A stretch of DNA of 11,849 bases from Sphingobacterium sp. UBA1575 (GCA_002322865.1 DCOH01000015.1:53575-65423); one strand, 5' to 3'; shown: positions 1 to 6,838, numbered from the stretch's first letter. Numbers and translations: made by a program. The notes: generated by a model not told the origin, from the sequence alone.

Positions 1-154
1 ACTTCGGATATGACCGCCATAACTGAATGACCATCTCTTGGAAAAGATCTTGGTGCGAAGCCACATCTGAGGCATATAGCCTACAGATCTTGTGGAGAAT
101 ATTTTGGTTATCCTCCAGCAGCACCACAAATTCTTGCTCCAGGTTAGTATTCAT
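1..154 (-). CDS. RNA polymerase ECF-type sigma factor, N-terminal fragment (cut by window start)
   Basis: An open frame reads from an ATG at 154 off the left edge and gives 51 codons with no stop. The peptide carries the pattern of sigma-70 region 2: a helix ending in HKICRLYA, then DLFQEMVIQLWRSYPK, which matches the usual DLxQExxLxLWxxxxxF core-binding segment of ECF sigma factors (family knowledge). Such proteins bind RNA polymerase core and redirect it to special promoters. The rest, including region 4 and any partner anti-sigma gene, lies outside the window, so the subgroup cannot be told. It diverges from radA with 69 bp between the start codons. I see no clear Shine-Dalgarno sequence and no convincing -7/-33 promoter for it. 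Confidence 0.82.
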   Translation of the reverse strand, partial: MNTNLEQEFVVLLEDNQNILHKICRLYASDVASHQDLFQEMVIQLWRSYPK

Positions 155-223
155 TTTAGGCTATTTGTCGACAATATAGTCCTTATGTTACAACTTGTAG
201 GTACATTTTTTTAAATTCGCTTA

Positions 224-1612
224 ATGGCAAAAACGAAATCAGCATATTTCTGTCAATCCTGTGGTTATGAATCACCGAAATGGCTAGGACAATGTCCATC
301 CTGTAAACAATGGAACAGCTTTGTGGAAGAAGTGGTGGAAAAAAGTTCCTCTCGGGTTCCTGAATGGCGAAGTACCAGTACAGTTCCCGGAACCAATAAA
401 CGCAGCAATAAAGCGGCGATCATCCATGAAATCGTTTATTCGGAAGAACAACGGATCTTAAGTCCCGACAAGGAGTTCAACCGCGTCTTGGGCGGAGGGA
501 TCGTCCCGGGATCCTTGGTCCTGATCGGCGGGGAACCGGGCATCGGTAAATCAACCCTGATGTTACAACTTGCCCTTTCCATTCCGCAGGTGAAAACATT
601 ATATATCTCCGGGGAGGAAAGTGAACAGCAGATCAAGATGCGTGCGGAACGTCTCTCCCAGAGTTCCAATGCCAACTGTTATATCTTGACGGAAACTTCC
701 ATGCAGAACATCTTCAAACAGATCGATCAGGTGGAGCCGAATGTGGTGGTGATAGACTCCATACAGACCTTACATACCGCGCAGATTGAATCTGCTCCAG
801 GTTCTGTATCGCAGGTAAGGGAATGTACGGCGGAGTTATTGCGTTTTGCCAAGGAAACCAATACCCCGGTTTTTATTGTAGGGCATATCACGAAAGATGG
901 TAGTATTGCCGGGCCTAAAGTGCTGGAGCATATGGTGGATACGGTACTTCAATTTGAAGGCGACCGGCATCATGTGTACCGCATCCTACGGGCGGTGAAG
1001 AACCGTTTTGGTTCTTCCTCGGAATTGGGGATCTATGAGATGCAGGGTTCTGGGTTGAGGGAGGTTTCCAATCCTTCGGAGATCATGTTGTCCCAGCGGG
1101 AGGAGCCTGTCAGTGGGATTGCTGTAGCGGCCATGCTGGAGGGTATTCGGCCTTTGATGATCGAGGTACAGGCATTAGTGTCGAATTCAGCTTTTGGTAC
1201 TCCACAACGAAGCTCTACGGGTTTTGATACAAAACGGTTGAATATGTTGTTGGCGGTATTGGAGAAAAGGTTTGGTTTTAGGCTGAGTGCGCAGGATGTG
1301 TTCCTGAATATTGCAGGAGGATTAAGGGTGGAAGATCCGGCTATTGATCTGGCGGTGATTGCGGCGATTATTTCCTCCCAGCAGGATATCGCTTTGCCAG
1401 CGAATATTACTTTTGCGGGAGAGGTGGGATTATCCGGGGAAATAAGGGCGGTGAATAGGATTGAGCAAAGGATTCAGGAAGCCGAAAAACTGGGCTTTGA
1501 GCAGATATTTATTTCGAAGTATAATAGTAAGGGCTTGGATGTGAAGAAGTATGGGATATTGGTGCGGCCCGTAGCGCAATTGGAGGATATTTTCAGGATA
1601 TTGTTTGGGTAG
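224..1612 (+). CDS. radA: DNA repair and recombination ATPase RadA (Sms)
   Basis: RadA is a RecA-like ATPase that helps branch migration and processing of recombination intermediates in the cytoplasm. The 462-aa length is normal for the family. A C4 zinc finger is at C10, C13, C24 and C27. The Walker A motif GEPGIGKST is at 103-111, and a Walker B-like strand VVVID ends at D178. The RadA-specific KNRFG motif is at 259-263, inside the stretch RAVKNRFGSSSELGIYEM. The C-terminal third, from about residue 290, is the Lon-protease-like P domain, which in RadA serves DNA binding and ring assembly rather than proteolysis (family knowledge). The ATG at 224 sits directly before the zinc-finger segment, so the start is secure. 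A possible weak promoter is TTTG at 164-167 and TATGTTAC at 184-191, but the spacing (16) is short. The gene ends just before a repeat element that separates it from the convergent TlpA-like gene. Confidence 0.97.
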   Translation: MAKTKSAYFCQSCGYESPKWLGQCPSCKQWNSFVEEVVEKSSSRVPEWRSTSTVPGTNKRSNKAAIIHEIVYSEEQRILSPDKEFNRVLGGGIVPGSLVLIGGEPGIGKSTLMLQLALSIPQVKTLYISGEESEQQIKMRAERLSQSSNANCYILTETSMQNIFKQIDQVEPNVVVIDSIQTLHTAQIESAPGSVSQVRECTAELLRFAKETNTPVFIVGHITKDGSIAGPKVLEHMVDTVLQFEGDRHHVYRILRAVKNRFGSSSELGIYEMQGSGLREVSNPSEIMLSQREEPVSGIAVAAMLEGIRPLMIEVQALVSNSAFGTPQRSSTGFDTKRLNMLLAVLEKRFGFRLSAQDVFLNIAGGLRVEDPAIDLAVIAAIISSQQDIALPANITFAGEVGLSGEIRAVNRIEQRIQEAEKLGFEQIFISKYNSKGLDVKKYGILVRPVAQLEDIFRILFG

Positions 1613-1640
1613 AGGGAAACGGAATTGGGCGGTTAAAACC

Positions 1641-1775
1641 GTCATTGCGAGGAACTATACGTCATTGCGAGGAACGAAGCAATCTTTCGATTAATCCAAA
1701 GATTGCTTCGTCGTACCTCCTCGCAATGACGGTAAGCCTCCTCGCAATGACGATAAAAGGCCTCCTCGCAATGAC
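1641..1775. repeat. Compound palindromic repeat (GTCATTGCGAGGA family), copy 1
   Basis: The 13-mer GTCATTGCGAGGA occurs on the plus strand at 1641-1653 and 1661-1673, then as its reverse complement at 1718-1730, 1739-1751 and 1763-1775. The centre is a perfect 13-bp stem, CGAAGCAATCTTT (1675-1687) against 1698-1710, with a 10-nt loop. The core is asymmetric: a 27-nt short arm at 1661-1687 and a 33-nt long arm at 1698-1730. Both arms reappear at 6839-6973 in the opposite order. Similar motifs are scattered between genes in many bacterial genomes and give spurious peptides such as HCEERSDEAI when translated (recalled, not searched). It fills the space between the convergent radA and TlpA-like genes. 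The stem could slow transcription, but there is no U-tract on either side, so I do not call it an intrinsic terminator. Confidence 0.9.
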
Positions 1776-1783
1776 GAGTATTT

Positions 1784-2911
1784 TTACTTAATAACCTCAG
1801 CCAATTTTTCTTCCAAAGCCTTGCCTCTCAAGTTCGAAGCAATGATCTTTCCACTAGGATCAACCAAGAAATTAGCCGGGATTCCATCAATCGCATACAA
1901 AGGAACCACCTCCGATTGCCAGAATTTCAAATCCGACACATGCGGCCATTGCCCCAATTTATCCTCATGTATAGCTTTTACCCAATCATCCTTCTTACCC
2001 GGACGGTCCAAGGAAACGCCAAATACCGTAAAATTCTTATCCTTAAACTTATTGAAAGCGGCTACAACATTCGGGTTTTCATGACGACATGGTCCACACC
2101 AGCTCGCCCAGAAATCGATCAATACATATTTTCCTCTCAACGAAGACAATTTGATCACATTTCCAGCTGTATCCGGCAATGCAATTTCCGGAGCCACAGC
2201 CCCGATCGCTACACCTTTCAATTTCTCAATCTTCGCAGCAATTGCTTTTCCCTTTTCGGTATTCTTCAATGCTGGCGACAATTTCTCATAAGCAGGAATG
2301 GCTAGGTTATTCACATTCTCCGGAGAGATCAAATCGGCTAATAAGTTCAAACTTACATAGCTATTCGGTTTGCTCATCACAAACTGCTGGCTCAATTCTT
2401 TTTGCTTTTCAAACAAAGCCATAGCTTGGTTCTGCAATCCAGCCACAAATTCCTCATTGTCTTGCTGCTCTTTCGGTGCATCTGCATAAGTCTTGTTGAT
2501 TTGTGCAAACTGATCCATCACTGGTTTTAACGCATTCTTGTAATCCGTGAAATCCTTGTTGATATCATTTCCGGATACCGTAGCAGTACTCAATTTATCA
2601 CCTTTAACATTGATCACCCCTTTCGCCAAATACAAGCCACCCACATCCGGATTACTCAATTGACGGATACTCTTACCTTCTGGCGAAAGCACCAACTGCG
2701 CCTGTGTAGGCTGAGATACCACTCCATTGAAGGTAAATGCACCCTTAACCACGTTAGCCGAATCCAAATGATTCTGACCACCATCTGAATACGATAGGAA
2801 AACTTTTGCCGGCGCATCGAGGGTACCGATGTTCCCCTTTATGGAGTAATCTTCCTGTGCAAAGAGCAAGGAAGGAATTGCAACTAGTGCACTTAGAATT
2901 AATTTTTTCAT
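1784..2911 (-). CDS. Secreted TlpA-like thiol-disulfide oxidoreductase with DUF4369-like N-terminal half
   Basis: A 375-aa protein with an N-terminal signal peptide (KK, hydrophobic stretch, cleavage probably after LLFAQ), so it should act in the periplasm. Residues about 20-115 form a beta-rich region of the DUF4369 type, then a helical linker to about 235. The C-terminal 140 residues are an AhpC/TSA-type thioredoxin fold. The redox motif WCGPC is at 271-275 in the context LIDFWASWCGPCRHENP, and the cis-proline is at P345 in DGIPANFLVD. Both cysteines are present, so it should be redox active. The family reduces or isomerises disulfides, for example in cytochrome c maturation; the substrate here is unknown. 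An in-frame TTG at 2917 would add two residues, but the ATG at 2911 begins the signal peptide and is preferred. It lies only 37 bp after the larger TPM gene, so co-transcription is likely. Confidence 0.93.
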   Translation of the reverse strand: MKKLILSALVAIPSLLFAQEDYSIKGNIGTLDAPAKVFLSYSDGGQNHLDSANVVKGAFTFNGVVSQPTQAQLVLSPEGKSIRQLSNPDVGGLYLAKGVINVKGDKLSTATVSGNDINKDFTDYKNALKPVMDQFAQINKTYADAPKEQQDNEEFVAGLQNQAMALFEKQKELSQQFVMSKPNSYVSLNLLADLISPENVNNLAIPAYEKLSPALKNTEKGKAIAAKIEKLKGVAIGAVAPEIALPDTAGNVIKLSSLRGKYVLIDFWASWCGPCRHENPNVVAAFNKFKDKNFTVFGVSLDRPGKKDDWVKAIHEDKLGQWPHVSDLKFWQSEVVPLYAIDGIPANFLVDPSGKIIASNLRGKALEEKLAEVIK

Positions 2912-2948
2912 TTTCAAGTATTTAATTTATATCCGATTAAATGTGCTA

Positions 2949-3776
2949 TTACCATCTTCCGCTGGCACCACCGCCACCGAAACCGCCTCCTCCGAAACCG
3001 CCGAAGCCACCGCCTCCGCCGCCTCCAAAGCCGCCGCCACCAAATCCACCACCGTCATTATCACCACCGCGACCTAAGGAATTCAACAAGGTCCACCAGA
3101 ACAGGTCTGAAGAACCACGACCACCCATCACACGTCCGCCACCATTGTTCCCTCCGCCTCCGCGTTTGGAAATAATGGATATGATGACGAATACGACAAT
3201 AATGATGAAAATAATGGGAATTCCGCCTCCACCTTCTGTAGAATAGGTCTCCTTCGGTTCTGCTTTATACTCCCCTTTTGCATGGGAAATCAACGCATCT
3301 ACCCCATTATTAATCCCTGTATAATAATCGCCCTGTCTGAAGGCTGGTTTTATTTCATTCTCAATGATCCGGTAGGCAATCACGTCGGGCACTGCACCTT
3401 CAATACCATAACCCGTACGGATCGTTACGGCACGATCGCCCAAGGCTACCAATAATAGAATACCATTATCGTATTTCTTGTTACCAACGCCCCATTTTTT
3501 TGCCAAGCGATCGCCATAATCAGCGATATCATAATCCCCGGTCGAATTCATCACCACCACCGCTAACTGGGTGGTTGTACTATCTTCAAAAGCCAATAAC
3601 TTCTGCTCGAGCGCCTGTTGTTCACTGGCACTCAACGTATTGGTATAATCACTGACCAAGCGGTTCGGAACAGCAGGAAAATCCTGCGCCAGCGCCGTGA
3701 AGTGAACGATTAACCCTACAAATAATCCAAGGAATATCTTGATAGACGTACTCAATAAACGAGTTCTCTTGTCCAT
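2949..3776 (-). CDS. TPM-domain protein (YgcG family), secreted and membrane-anchored, with glycine-rich tail
   Basis: A 275-aa protein. Residues 1-31 are a signal peptide (hydrophobic 13-30, ending TALAQ). Residues about 33-165 form a TPM domain, with the opening VSDYTNTLSASEQQALEQKL, then KYDNGILLLVAL and the RTGYGIEGAVPD motif at 120-131. One transmembrane segment is at about 186-203 (IPIIFIIIVVFVIISIIS). The tail, about 205-275, is highly glycine-rich with GGGGF-type repeats and ends GGGGASGRW, the usual ending of YgcG-like proteins. This predicts a periplasmic TPM domain anchored in the inner membrane. The biochemical role is not settled; TPM domains have been linked to phosphatase activity in plants and to photosystem II repair (family knowledge). 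The frame stays open upstream to an ATG at 3884, but that would overlap the preceding gene by 98 bp and bury the signal peptide. The ATG at 3776, 10 bp after the previous stop, is the better start. Confidence 0.9.
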   Translation of the reverse strand: MDKRTRLLSTSIKIFLGLFVGLIVHFTALAQDFPAVPNRLVSDYTNTLSASEQQALEQKLLAFEDSTTTQLAVVVMNSTGDYDIADYGDRLAKKWGVGNKKYDNGILLLVALGDRAVTIRTGYGIEGAVPDVIAYRIIENEIKPAFRQGDYYTGINNGVDALISHAKGEYKAEPKETYSTEGGGGIPIIFIIIVVFVIISIISKRGGGGNNGGGRVMGGRGSSDLFWWTLLNSLGRGGDNDGGGFGGGGFGGGGGGGFGGFGGGGFGGGGASGRW

Positions 3777-3786
3777 AAATTGTTGT

Positions 3787-4215
3787 TTATCCAAAATAAA
3801 TATCATTTGGAAGTTCATTGACATCATCATCCCTTCTTGGGAAATAATGTGCCAGCTGCTCCCCTGCCTGTTCAATCCCCGCAATCAGTCCTTGAACATA
3901 ATCCGATTGCCTAAAATATGCTAACATGGATTCTTTTGTGGATTCCCAAAAATCCGCAGGAACTTTATCGTTGATCCCCGAGTCGCCAATGATCGCAAAC
4001 TGATGGTCATCGGTCGCCAAATAGATCAATACCCCATTACGCAATAAGGTCTGGTGCATCTTCAGCTTCTCGAAATAAGTTGTTGCCTGCTCATATGCCT
4101 CCATGCCATGTAGCTTTCTTTCCACCACCAAACGGATCTCTCCTGATGTACGGTTCTCGGCCAAACTAATGGCCTGAACTACTTTTTCCTGTTCCTCTTG
4201 ATTAAATATTTCCAT
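3787..4215 (-). CDS. Small soluble TPM-domain protein
   Basis: A 142-aa protein that is almost entirely one TPM domain. Visible family motifs are AISLAENRTSGEIRLVVE (15-32, with the typical TSGEIR), NGVLIYLA (60-67), AIIGDSGI (74-81) and the C-terminal helix LIAGIEQAGEQLAHYFP. There is no signal peptide and no membrane segment, so it is predicted to be cytoplasmic, unlike the TPM protein encoded just downstream. Pairs of a soluble TPM protein and a YgcG-type membrane TPM protein next to lemA are common in Bacteroidota (recalled). Its stop is 10 bp from the next start, which implies one transcript. On the upstream side the start codon lies only 5 bp after the U-tract of a strong terminator, so its expression probably depends on readthrough from lemA or on a promoter I cannot identify. 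Confidence 0.9.
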   Translation of the reverse strand: MEIFNQEEQEKVVQAISLAENRTSGEIRLVVERKLHGMEAYEQATTYFEKLKMHQTLLRNGVLIYLATDDHQFAIIGDSGINDKVPADFWESTKESMLAYFRQSDYVQGLIAGIEQAGEQLAHYFPRRDDDVNELPNDIYFG

Positions 4216-4220
4216 GAGCT

Positions 4221-4270
4221 AAAAAAAGGAAAGATGAATGCGGATGGATTGCTCCACGCATTCATCTTTC
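4221..4270 (-). terminator. Intrinsic terminator between lemA and the TPM genes
   Basis: A perfect 14-bp inverted repeat, GAAAGATGAATGCG (4229-4242) against 4257-4270. Four more pairs lie inside it (4245-4248 with 4253-4256) around a TTGC loop. In the minus-strand transcript the stem is followed at once by a run of seven U (complement of 4221-4227). This polarity fits the end of lemA, whose stop is at 4294. The run ends 5 bp before the TPM start codon, so the element may act as an attenuator inside the cluster. Confidence 0.85.
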
Positions 4271-4293
4271 TATATTAACAACAATAAAATTCA

Positions 4294-4872
4294 TTAAAAT
4301 TGAACTGTTGGAGCTTTATCTGATCCTTCAGTTGCTTTAAACGTACCTTTAGCTTTGAATCCAAAAATACCAGCCATCAAATTGTTAGGAAATGAACGAA
4401 CCGTGGTATTGTACTCCTGAACAGCTTCGTTGTACGCTCTGCGTTCTACGGAAATACGGTTCTCTGTTCCTTCCAACTGCGCTTGCAATTCTTGGAAGTT
4501 CGCATTCGCCTTCAAGTCTGGGTAAGCTTCCACACTAACCAATAAACGACCCAATGACTGCGATAAGGCATCCTGAGACTGTTGGTAATTTGCGATGGCT
4601 TCTTCCGACAAGTTGGATGGGTCAACAGTTACGGAAGTAGCTTTTGCGCGTGCTTCTGTAACGGCTGTCAAAGTGCTCTCTTCGTGGTTAGCAGCTCCCT
4701 TTACCGTATTAACCAAATTCGGGATAAGGTCTGCTCTACGTTGGTAAGCATTTTCAACCTGTGCCCATTTTCCTTTAACATTCTCATCCTGGGAAACCAT
4801 GGTGTTGTAACCACAAGAACTGAAAGAAAGTGCTGTGAATAAACCTACTAAGGCGATTAATAATCTTTTCAT
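4294..4872 (-). CDS. lemA: LemA family lipoprotein
   Basis: A 192-aa protein, the normal LemA length. The N-terminus (MKRLLIALVGLFTALSFSSC) is a short hydrophobic signal with C20 as the likely lipidated cysteine; the residues before it (FSS) are a loose lipobox, which Bacteroidota tolerate. The body is the long-helix LemA fold: VKGKWAQVENAYQRRADLIP at 32-51, followed by NLVNTVKGAA; then YPDLKANANFQELQ at 117-130 and TENRISVERRAYN at 136-148. The molecular role is unknown; LemA proteins are membrane-bound, probably periplasmic in this orientation, and are often encoded beside TPM proteins (family knowledge). It is the first gene of the minus-strand cluster and has its own terminator. The 150 bp upstream separate it from the divergent oxidoreductase gene and must carry both promoters. 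Confidence 0.95.
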   Translation of the reverse strand: MKRLLIALVGLFTALSFSSCGYNTMVSQDENVKGKWAQVENAYQRRADLIPNLVNTVKGAANHEESTLTAVTEARAKATSVTVDPSNLSEEAIANYQQSQDALSQSLGRLLVSVEAYPDLKANANFQELQAQLEGTENRISVERRAYNEAVQEYNTTVRSFPNNLMAGIFGFKAKGTFKATEGSDKAPTVQF

Positions 4873-4919
4873 GTGTAATGTTTTAACTTGTATTCTTTAA
4901 AATTAAGAAATTGTTTTTA

Positions 4920-4948
4920 TAAAAATAACATATCAAACGATATACCAA
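4920..4948 (-). promoter_or_regulatory. Possible lemA promoter
   Basis: Read on the minus strand, TTGG (4948-4945) is followed after 17 bases by TATTTTTA (4927-4920), one base from the Bacteroidota -7 pattern TAnnTTTG. This would leave a leader of about 40 nt before the lemA ATG. The region is AT-rich, so a chance match is quite possible. Confidence 0.25.
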
Positions 4949-4982
4949 TCCTTGCAAAACGTGAAATTATGGCAGGAAATGG

Positions 4983-4990
4983 TAACTTTG
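4983..4990 (+). promoter_or_regulatory. Likely -7 promoter element of the FAD-dependent oxidoreductase gene
   Basis: TAACTTTG matches the Bacteroidota -7 consensus TAnnTTTG exactly and is followed by TAGCG. Transcription would start near 4996-4998, about 25 nt before the ATG at 5023. No TTTG/TTG element lies at the expected 19-21 bp upstream; the nearest TTG is at 4952-4954, too far away. The short leader can form a small hairpin, TTGGG (4999-5003) with CCCAA (5011-5015). Confidence 0.5.
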
Positions 4991-5022
4991 TAGCGTTTTT
5001 GGGATAAAACCCCAACAGAATT

Positions 5023-6564
5023 ATGCAGAAAGAAATTGAAATCGCCAAAGTTCCTGAGGCCATAGACGATGAAAAACGTATTTTAAACGAAGGATCCAAA
5101 AAACTTCGTATCCCTGTACAATGTATCCAAGGATTTCATATCCGGAAACGCTCTATTGATGCCCGAGGCAAACAAGTGCTTTTCCGCTTGAGGATCGTTT
5201 ATTTCATTGATGAACCTGTTTCCCTACCGGATTTCCACAGTAAATTAAAGGACGTCAGCCAGGCTAAACCCGTGATCATCATCGGGGCAGGACCAGCCGG
5301 ACTTTTTGCGGCCTACCGATGCCTGGAAAGGGGATTAAAACCCATCGTGATCGAAAGAGGGAAAAAGGTACAGGACCGCCGTCGGGATCTGGCGAAGATC
5401 AACCGCGAAGGGATTGTCAATCCAGAATCCAATTATTGTTATGGGGAAGGCGGTGCCGGAACCTATTCGGATGGAAAACTATACACTCGATCGAACAAAC
5501 GCGGTGATGTGCAACAGGTACTGGGTATTTTTGTGGAGCATGGCGCAACCCCTGATATCATGGTGGATGCCCGTCCGCATATCGGAACCAATAAATTACC
5601 GCATATCATTGAAAGCATCCGCGAACGAATCATCGAATTTGGTGGCGAGGTGCTGTTCGACTGCAAAGTGGTCGATATCCTGGAACAATTCGGACAGGTG
5701 GAAGGCGTTTTGACGGATGCAGGCGAGCGTATCATGGCCAAACAGGTGGTCGTCGCTACGGGACATTCCGCTCGGGATATCTACGAACTGTTTCGGAAAA
5801 AAGGCTGGTTATTGGAAGCCAAACCTTTTGCTTTAGGGGTTCGGATCGAGCATCCACAGGAAATCATCGATCAGGCGCAGTACCATTGTTCGATAAGACC
5901 GGAGAACCTTCCTCCAGCTTATTATAGCTTGGTGGAACAGGTGGATGGCCGCGGGGTATTTTCCTTCTGCATGTGTCCGGGAGGGATTATCGCTCCATGT
6001 GCAACGGATCATGAGGAGATTGTGGTCAATGGCTGGTCGCCTTCCAAACGGAATAACCCACATGCCAATTCCGGAACGGTGATCCAGATCAATCTGGAGG
6101 ATGTGAAAAATGCAGCTGTTGATCCTTTTGCGTTGTTGGATTTTCAGAAGGAAATCGAGCAGCGGGCCTTTCAGCTGGGTGGCGGGAATCTGGTCGCGCC
6201 GGCACAACGTATGGTGGATTTTGTACAGCAGAAGGTTTCGCTGGATCTTCCTATAAATTCTTATAAGCCTGGTACGCGGTCAGTGGATCTGAGGGAGGTG
6301 CTGCCCGGATTTGTGCATCAGGCATTACGCGGGGCATTGCCTATTTTCGGAAAGAAAATGAAGGGATATTATACGAATGAGGCTATTTTGGTGGGTGTGG
6401 AGTCCAGGACATCATCACCGGTGAGAATCCCGAGGGATAAGGATACTTTCCAACATCCGCAAGTGGCTGGCTTATATCCTTGTGCGGAAGGTGCAGGGTA
6501 TGCAGGTGGGATTGTATCGGCAGCCATTGATGGGATGAATTGTATTGATGCGATTCAGGTGTAA
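5023..6564 (+). CDS. FAD-dependent oxidoreductase/dehydrogenase of the COG2509 type, function unknown
   Basis: A 513-aa flavoprotein. Residues 1-80 form a small N-terminal domain with the family signature FHIRKRSIDARGK (38-50). A Rossmann dinucleotide-binding fold follows: VIIIGAGPAGLFAA (84-97, GxGxxG at 88-93), with E111 at the end of the second strand as the likely FAD-ribose ligand. Other family-typical segments are YCYGEGGAGTYSDGKLYTR (138-156), VVVATGHSARD (242-252), FSFCMCPGGIIAP (313-325), ESRTSSPVRIPRD (460-472) and a C-terminal FAD-binding PCAEGAGYAGGIVSAAIDGM (486-505). The paired cysteines in CMCPGG (317 and 319) are worth noting as possible redox residues (inference). I know of no established substrate for the family; members are usually annotated as uncharacterised FAD-dependent dehydrogenases. 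It is a single-gene unit, divergent from lemA, with a -7 element close upstream. No membrane segment or signal is seen, so it should be cytoplasmic. Confidence 0.92.
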   Translation: MQKEIEIAKVPEAIDDEKRILNEGSKKLRIPVQCIQGFHIRKRSIDARGKQVLFRLRIVYFIDEPVSLPDFHSKLKDVSQAKPVIIIGAGPAGLFAAYRCLERGLKPIVIERGKKVQDRRRDLAKINREGIVNPESNYCYGEGGAGTYSDGKLYTRSNKRGDVQQVLGIFVEHGATPDIMVDARPHIGTNKLPHIIESIRERIIEFGGEVLFDCKVVDILEQFGQVEGVLTDAGERIMAKQVVVATGHSARDIYELFRKKGWLLEAKPFALGVRIEHPQEIIDQAQYHCSIRPENLPPAYYSLVEQVDGRGVFSFCMCPGGIIAPCATDHEEIVVNGWSPSKRNNPHANSGTVIQINLEDVKNAAVDPFALLDFQKEIEQRAFQLGGGNLVAPAQRMVDFVQQKVSLDLPINSYKPGTRSVDLREVLPGFVHQALRGALPIFGKKMKGYYTNEAILVGVESRTSSPVRIPRDKDTFQHPQVAGLYPCAEGAGYAGGIVSAAIDGMNCIDAIQV

Positions 6565-6573
6565 GGGGATTTT

Positions 6574-6613
6574 GGGAAGATTTTGAAATAAAACGGGGAA
6601 GATTTTGAAATAA
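6574..6613. repeat. Tandem 18-bp direct repeat after the oxidoreductase gene
   Basis: GGGAAGATTTTGAAATAA occurs twice without a mismatch, at 6574-6591 and 6596-6613, with a 4-base spacer (AACG) and so a 22-bp period. It starts 9 bp after the oxidoreductase stop and ends 14 bp before the tRNA promoter. It has no inverted symmetry and no open frame, so it is not a terminator. It may be a simple tandem duplication or a pair of protein-binding sites. Confidence 0.85.
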
Positions 6614-6627
6614 TATGTGGTTAGGGG

Positions 6628-6658
6628 TTGACAAGAATAAGGTTTTATTGTACTTTTG
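6628..6658 (+). promoter_or_regulatory. Promoter of the tRNA-Gly gene
   Basis: TTGACA starts at 6628 and TACTTTTG, an exact match to the Bacteroidota -7 consensus TAnnTTTG, lies at 6651-6658. The TTG and the TA are 20 bases apart, the spacing expected for the housekeeping sigma factor of this phylum. Transcription should start about 6665, giving a leader of about 25 nt before the mature tRNA. This is the best promoter in the window. Confidence 0.85.
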
Positions 6659-6691
6659 TGTCACCAAACGCGAAATGAAGTAACGTTTAAT

Positions 6692-6764
6692 GCGAAAGTA
6701 GCTCAGTTGGTAGAGCACAACCTTGCCAAGGTTGGGGTCGCGAGTTCGAATCTCGTCTTTCGCT
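6692..6764 (+). tRNA. tRNA-Gly (anticodon GCC)
   Basis: A full cloverleaf of 73 nt. The acceptor stem GCGAAAG (6692-6698) pairs perfectly with CTTTCGC (6757-6763). The D arm is GCTC/GAGC with an AGTTGGTA loop. The anticodon stem is CAACC/GGTTG (6718-6722, 6730-6734) with loop TTGCCAA and anticodon GCC at 6725-6727. The T arm is GCGAG/CTCGT with loop TTCGAAT. The discriminator base at 6764 is T, as expected for bacterial glycine tRNAs. The CCA end is not encoded, so it must be added after transcription. It reads GGC and GGT codons. It is a lone tRNA gene with its own promoter and terminator. Confidence 0.98.
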
Positions 6765-6780
6765 CAGAGTTTAAAACTTG

Positions 6781-6812
6781 AAGCTTTCTGATTTTTCAGA
6801 AAGCTTTTTTTT
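6781..6812 (+). terminator. Intrinsic terminator of tRNA-Gly
   Basis: A perfect 10-bp stem, AAGCTTTCTG (6781-6790) and CAGAAAGCTT (6797-6806), with a 6-nt loop ATTTTT. It is followed by an uninterrupted T run from 6805 to 6812. It begins 17 bp after the tRNA 3' end and shows that the tRNA is transcribed alone. Confidence 0.95.
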
Positions 6813-6838
6813 GTGTTTTATTGGGGAAGCCTTCCTCC

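Noticed and set aside
164..191. Promoter for radA (TTTG, then TATGTTAC)
   Set aside because: The spacing of 16 is shorter than expected and the -7 element matches only partly; not strong enough to list.
1641..1775. CRISPR array
   Set aside because: The repeats are only 13 bp, occur in both orientations, have spacers of 7-11 bp or a palindromic centre, and there are no cas genes.
2912..2917. TTG start at 2917 for the TlpA-like protein
   Set aside because: It adds only two residues before an ATG that directly opens a normal signal peptide.
2941..3246. Plus-strand open frame coding a proline-rich peptide (PPPPKPP repeats)
   Set aside because: It is the reverse complement of the glycine-rich tail of the TPM protein; GGN codons read backwards give proline. 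The minus-strand protein has a signal peptide, TPM domain and family ending.
3777..3884. Upstream start at 3884 for the membrane TPM protein
   Set aside because: It would overlap the preceding gene by 98 bp and place 36 unrelated residues before a clear signal peptide; ATG at 3776 is preferred.
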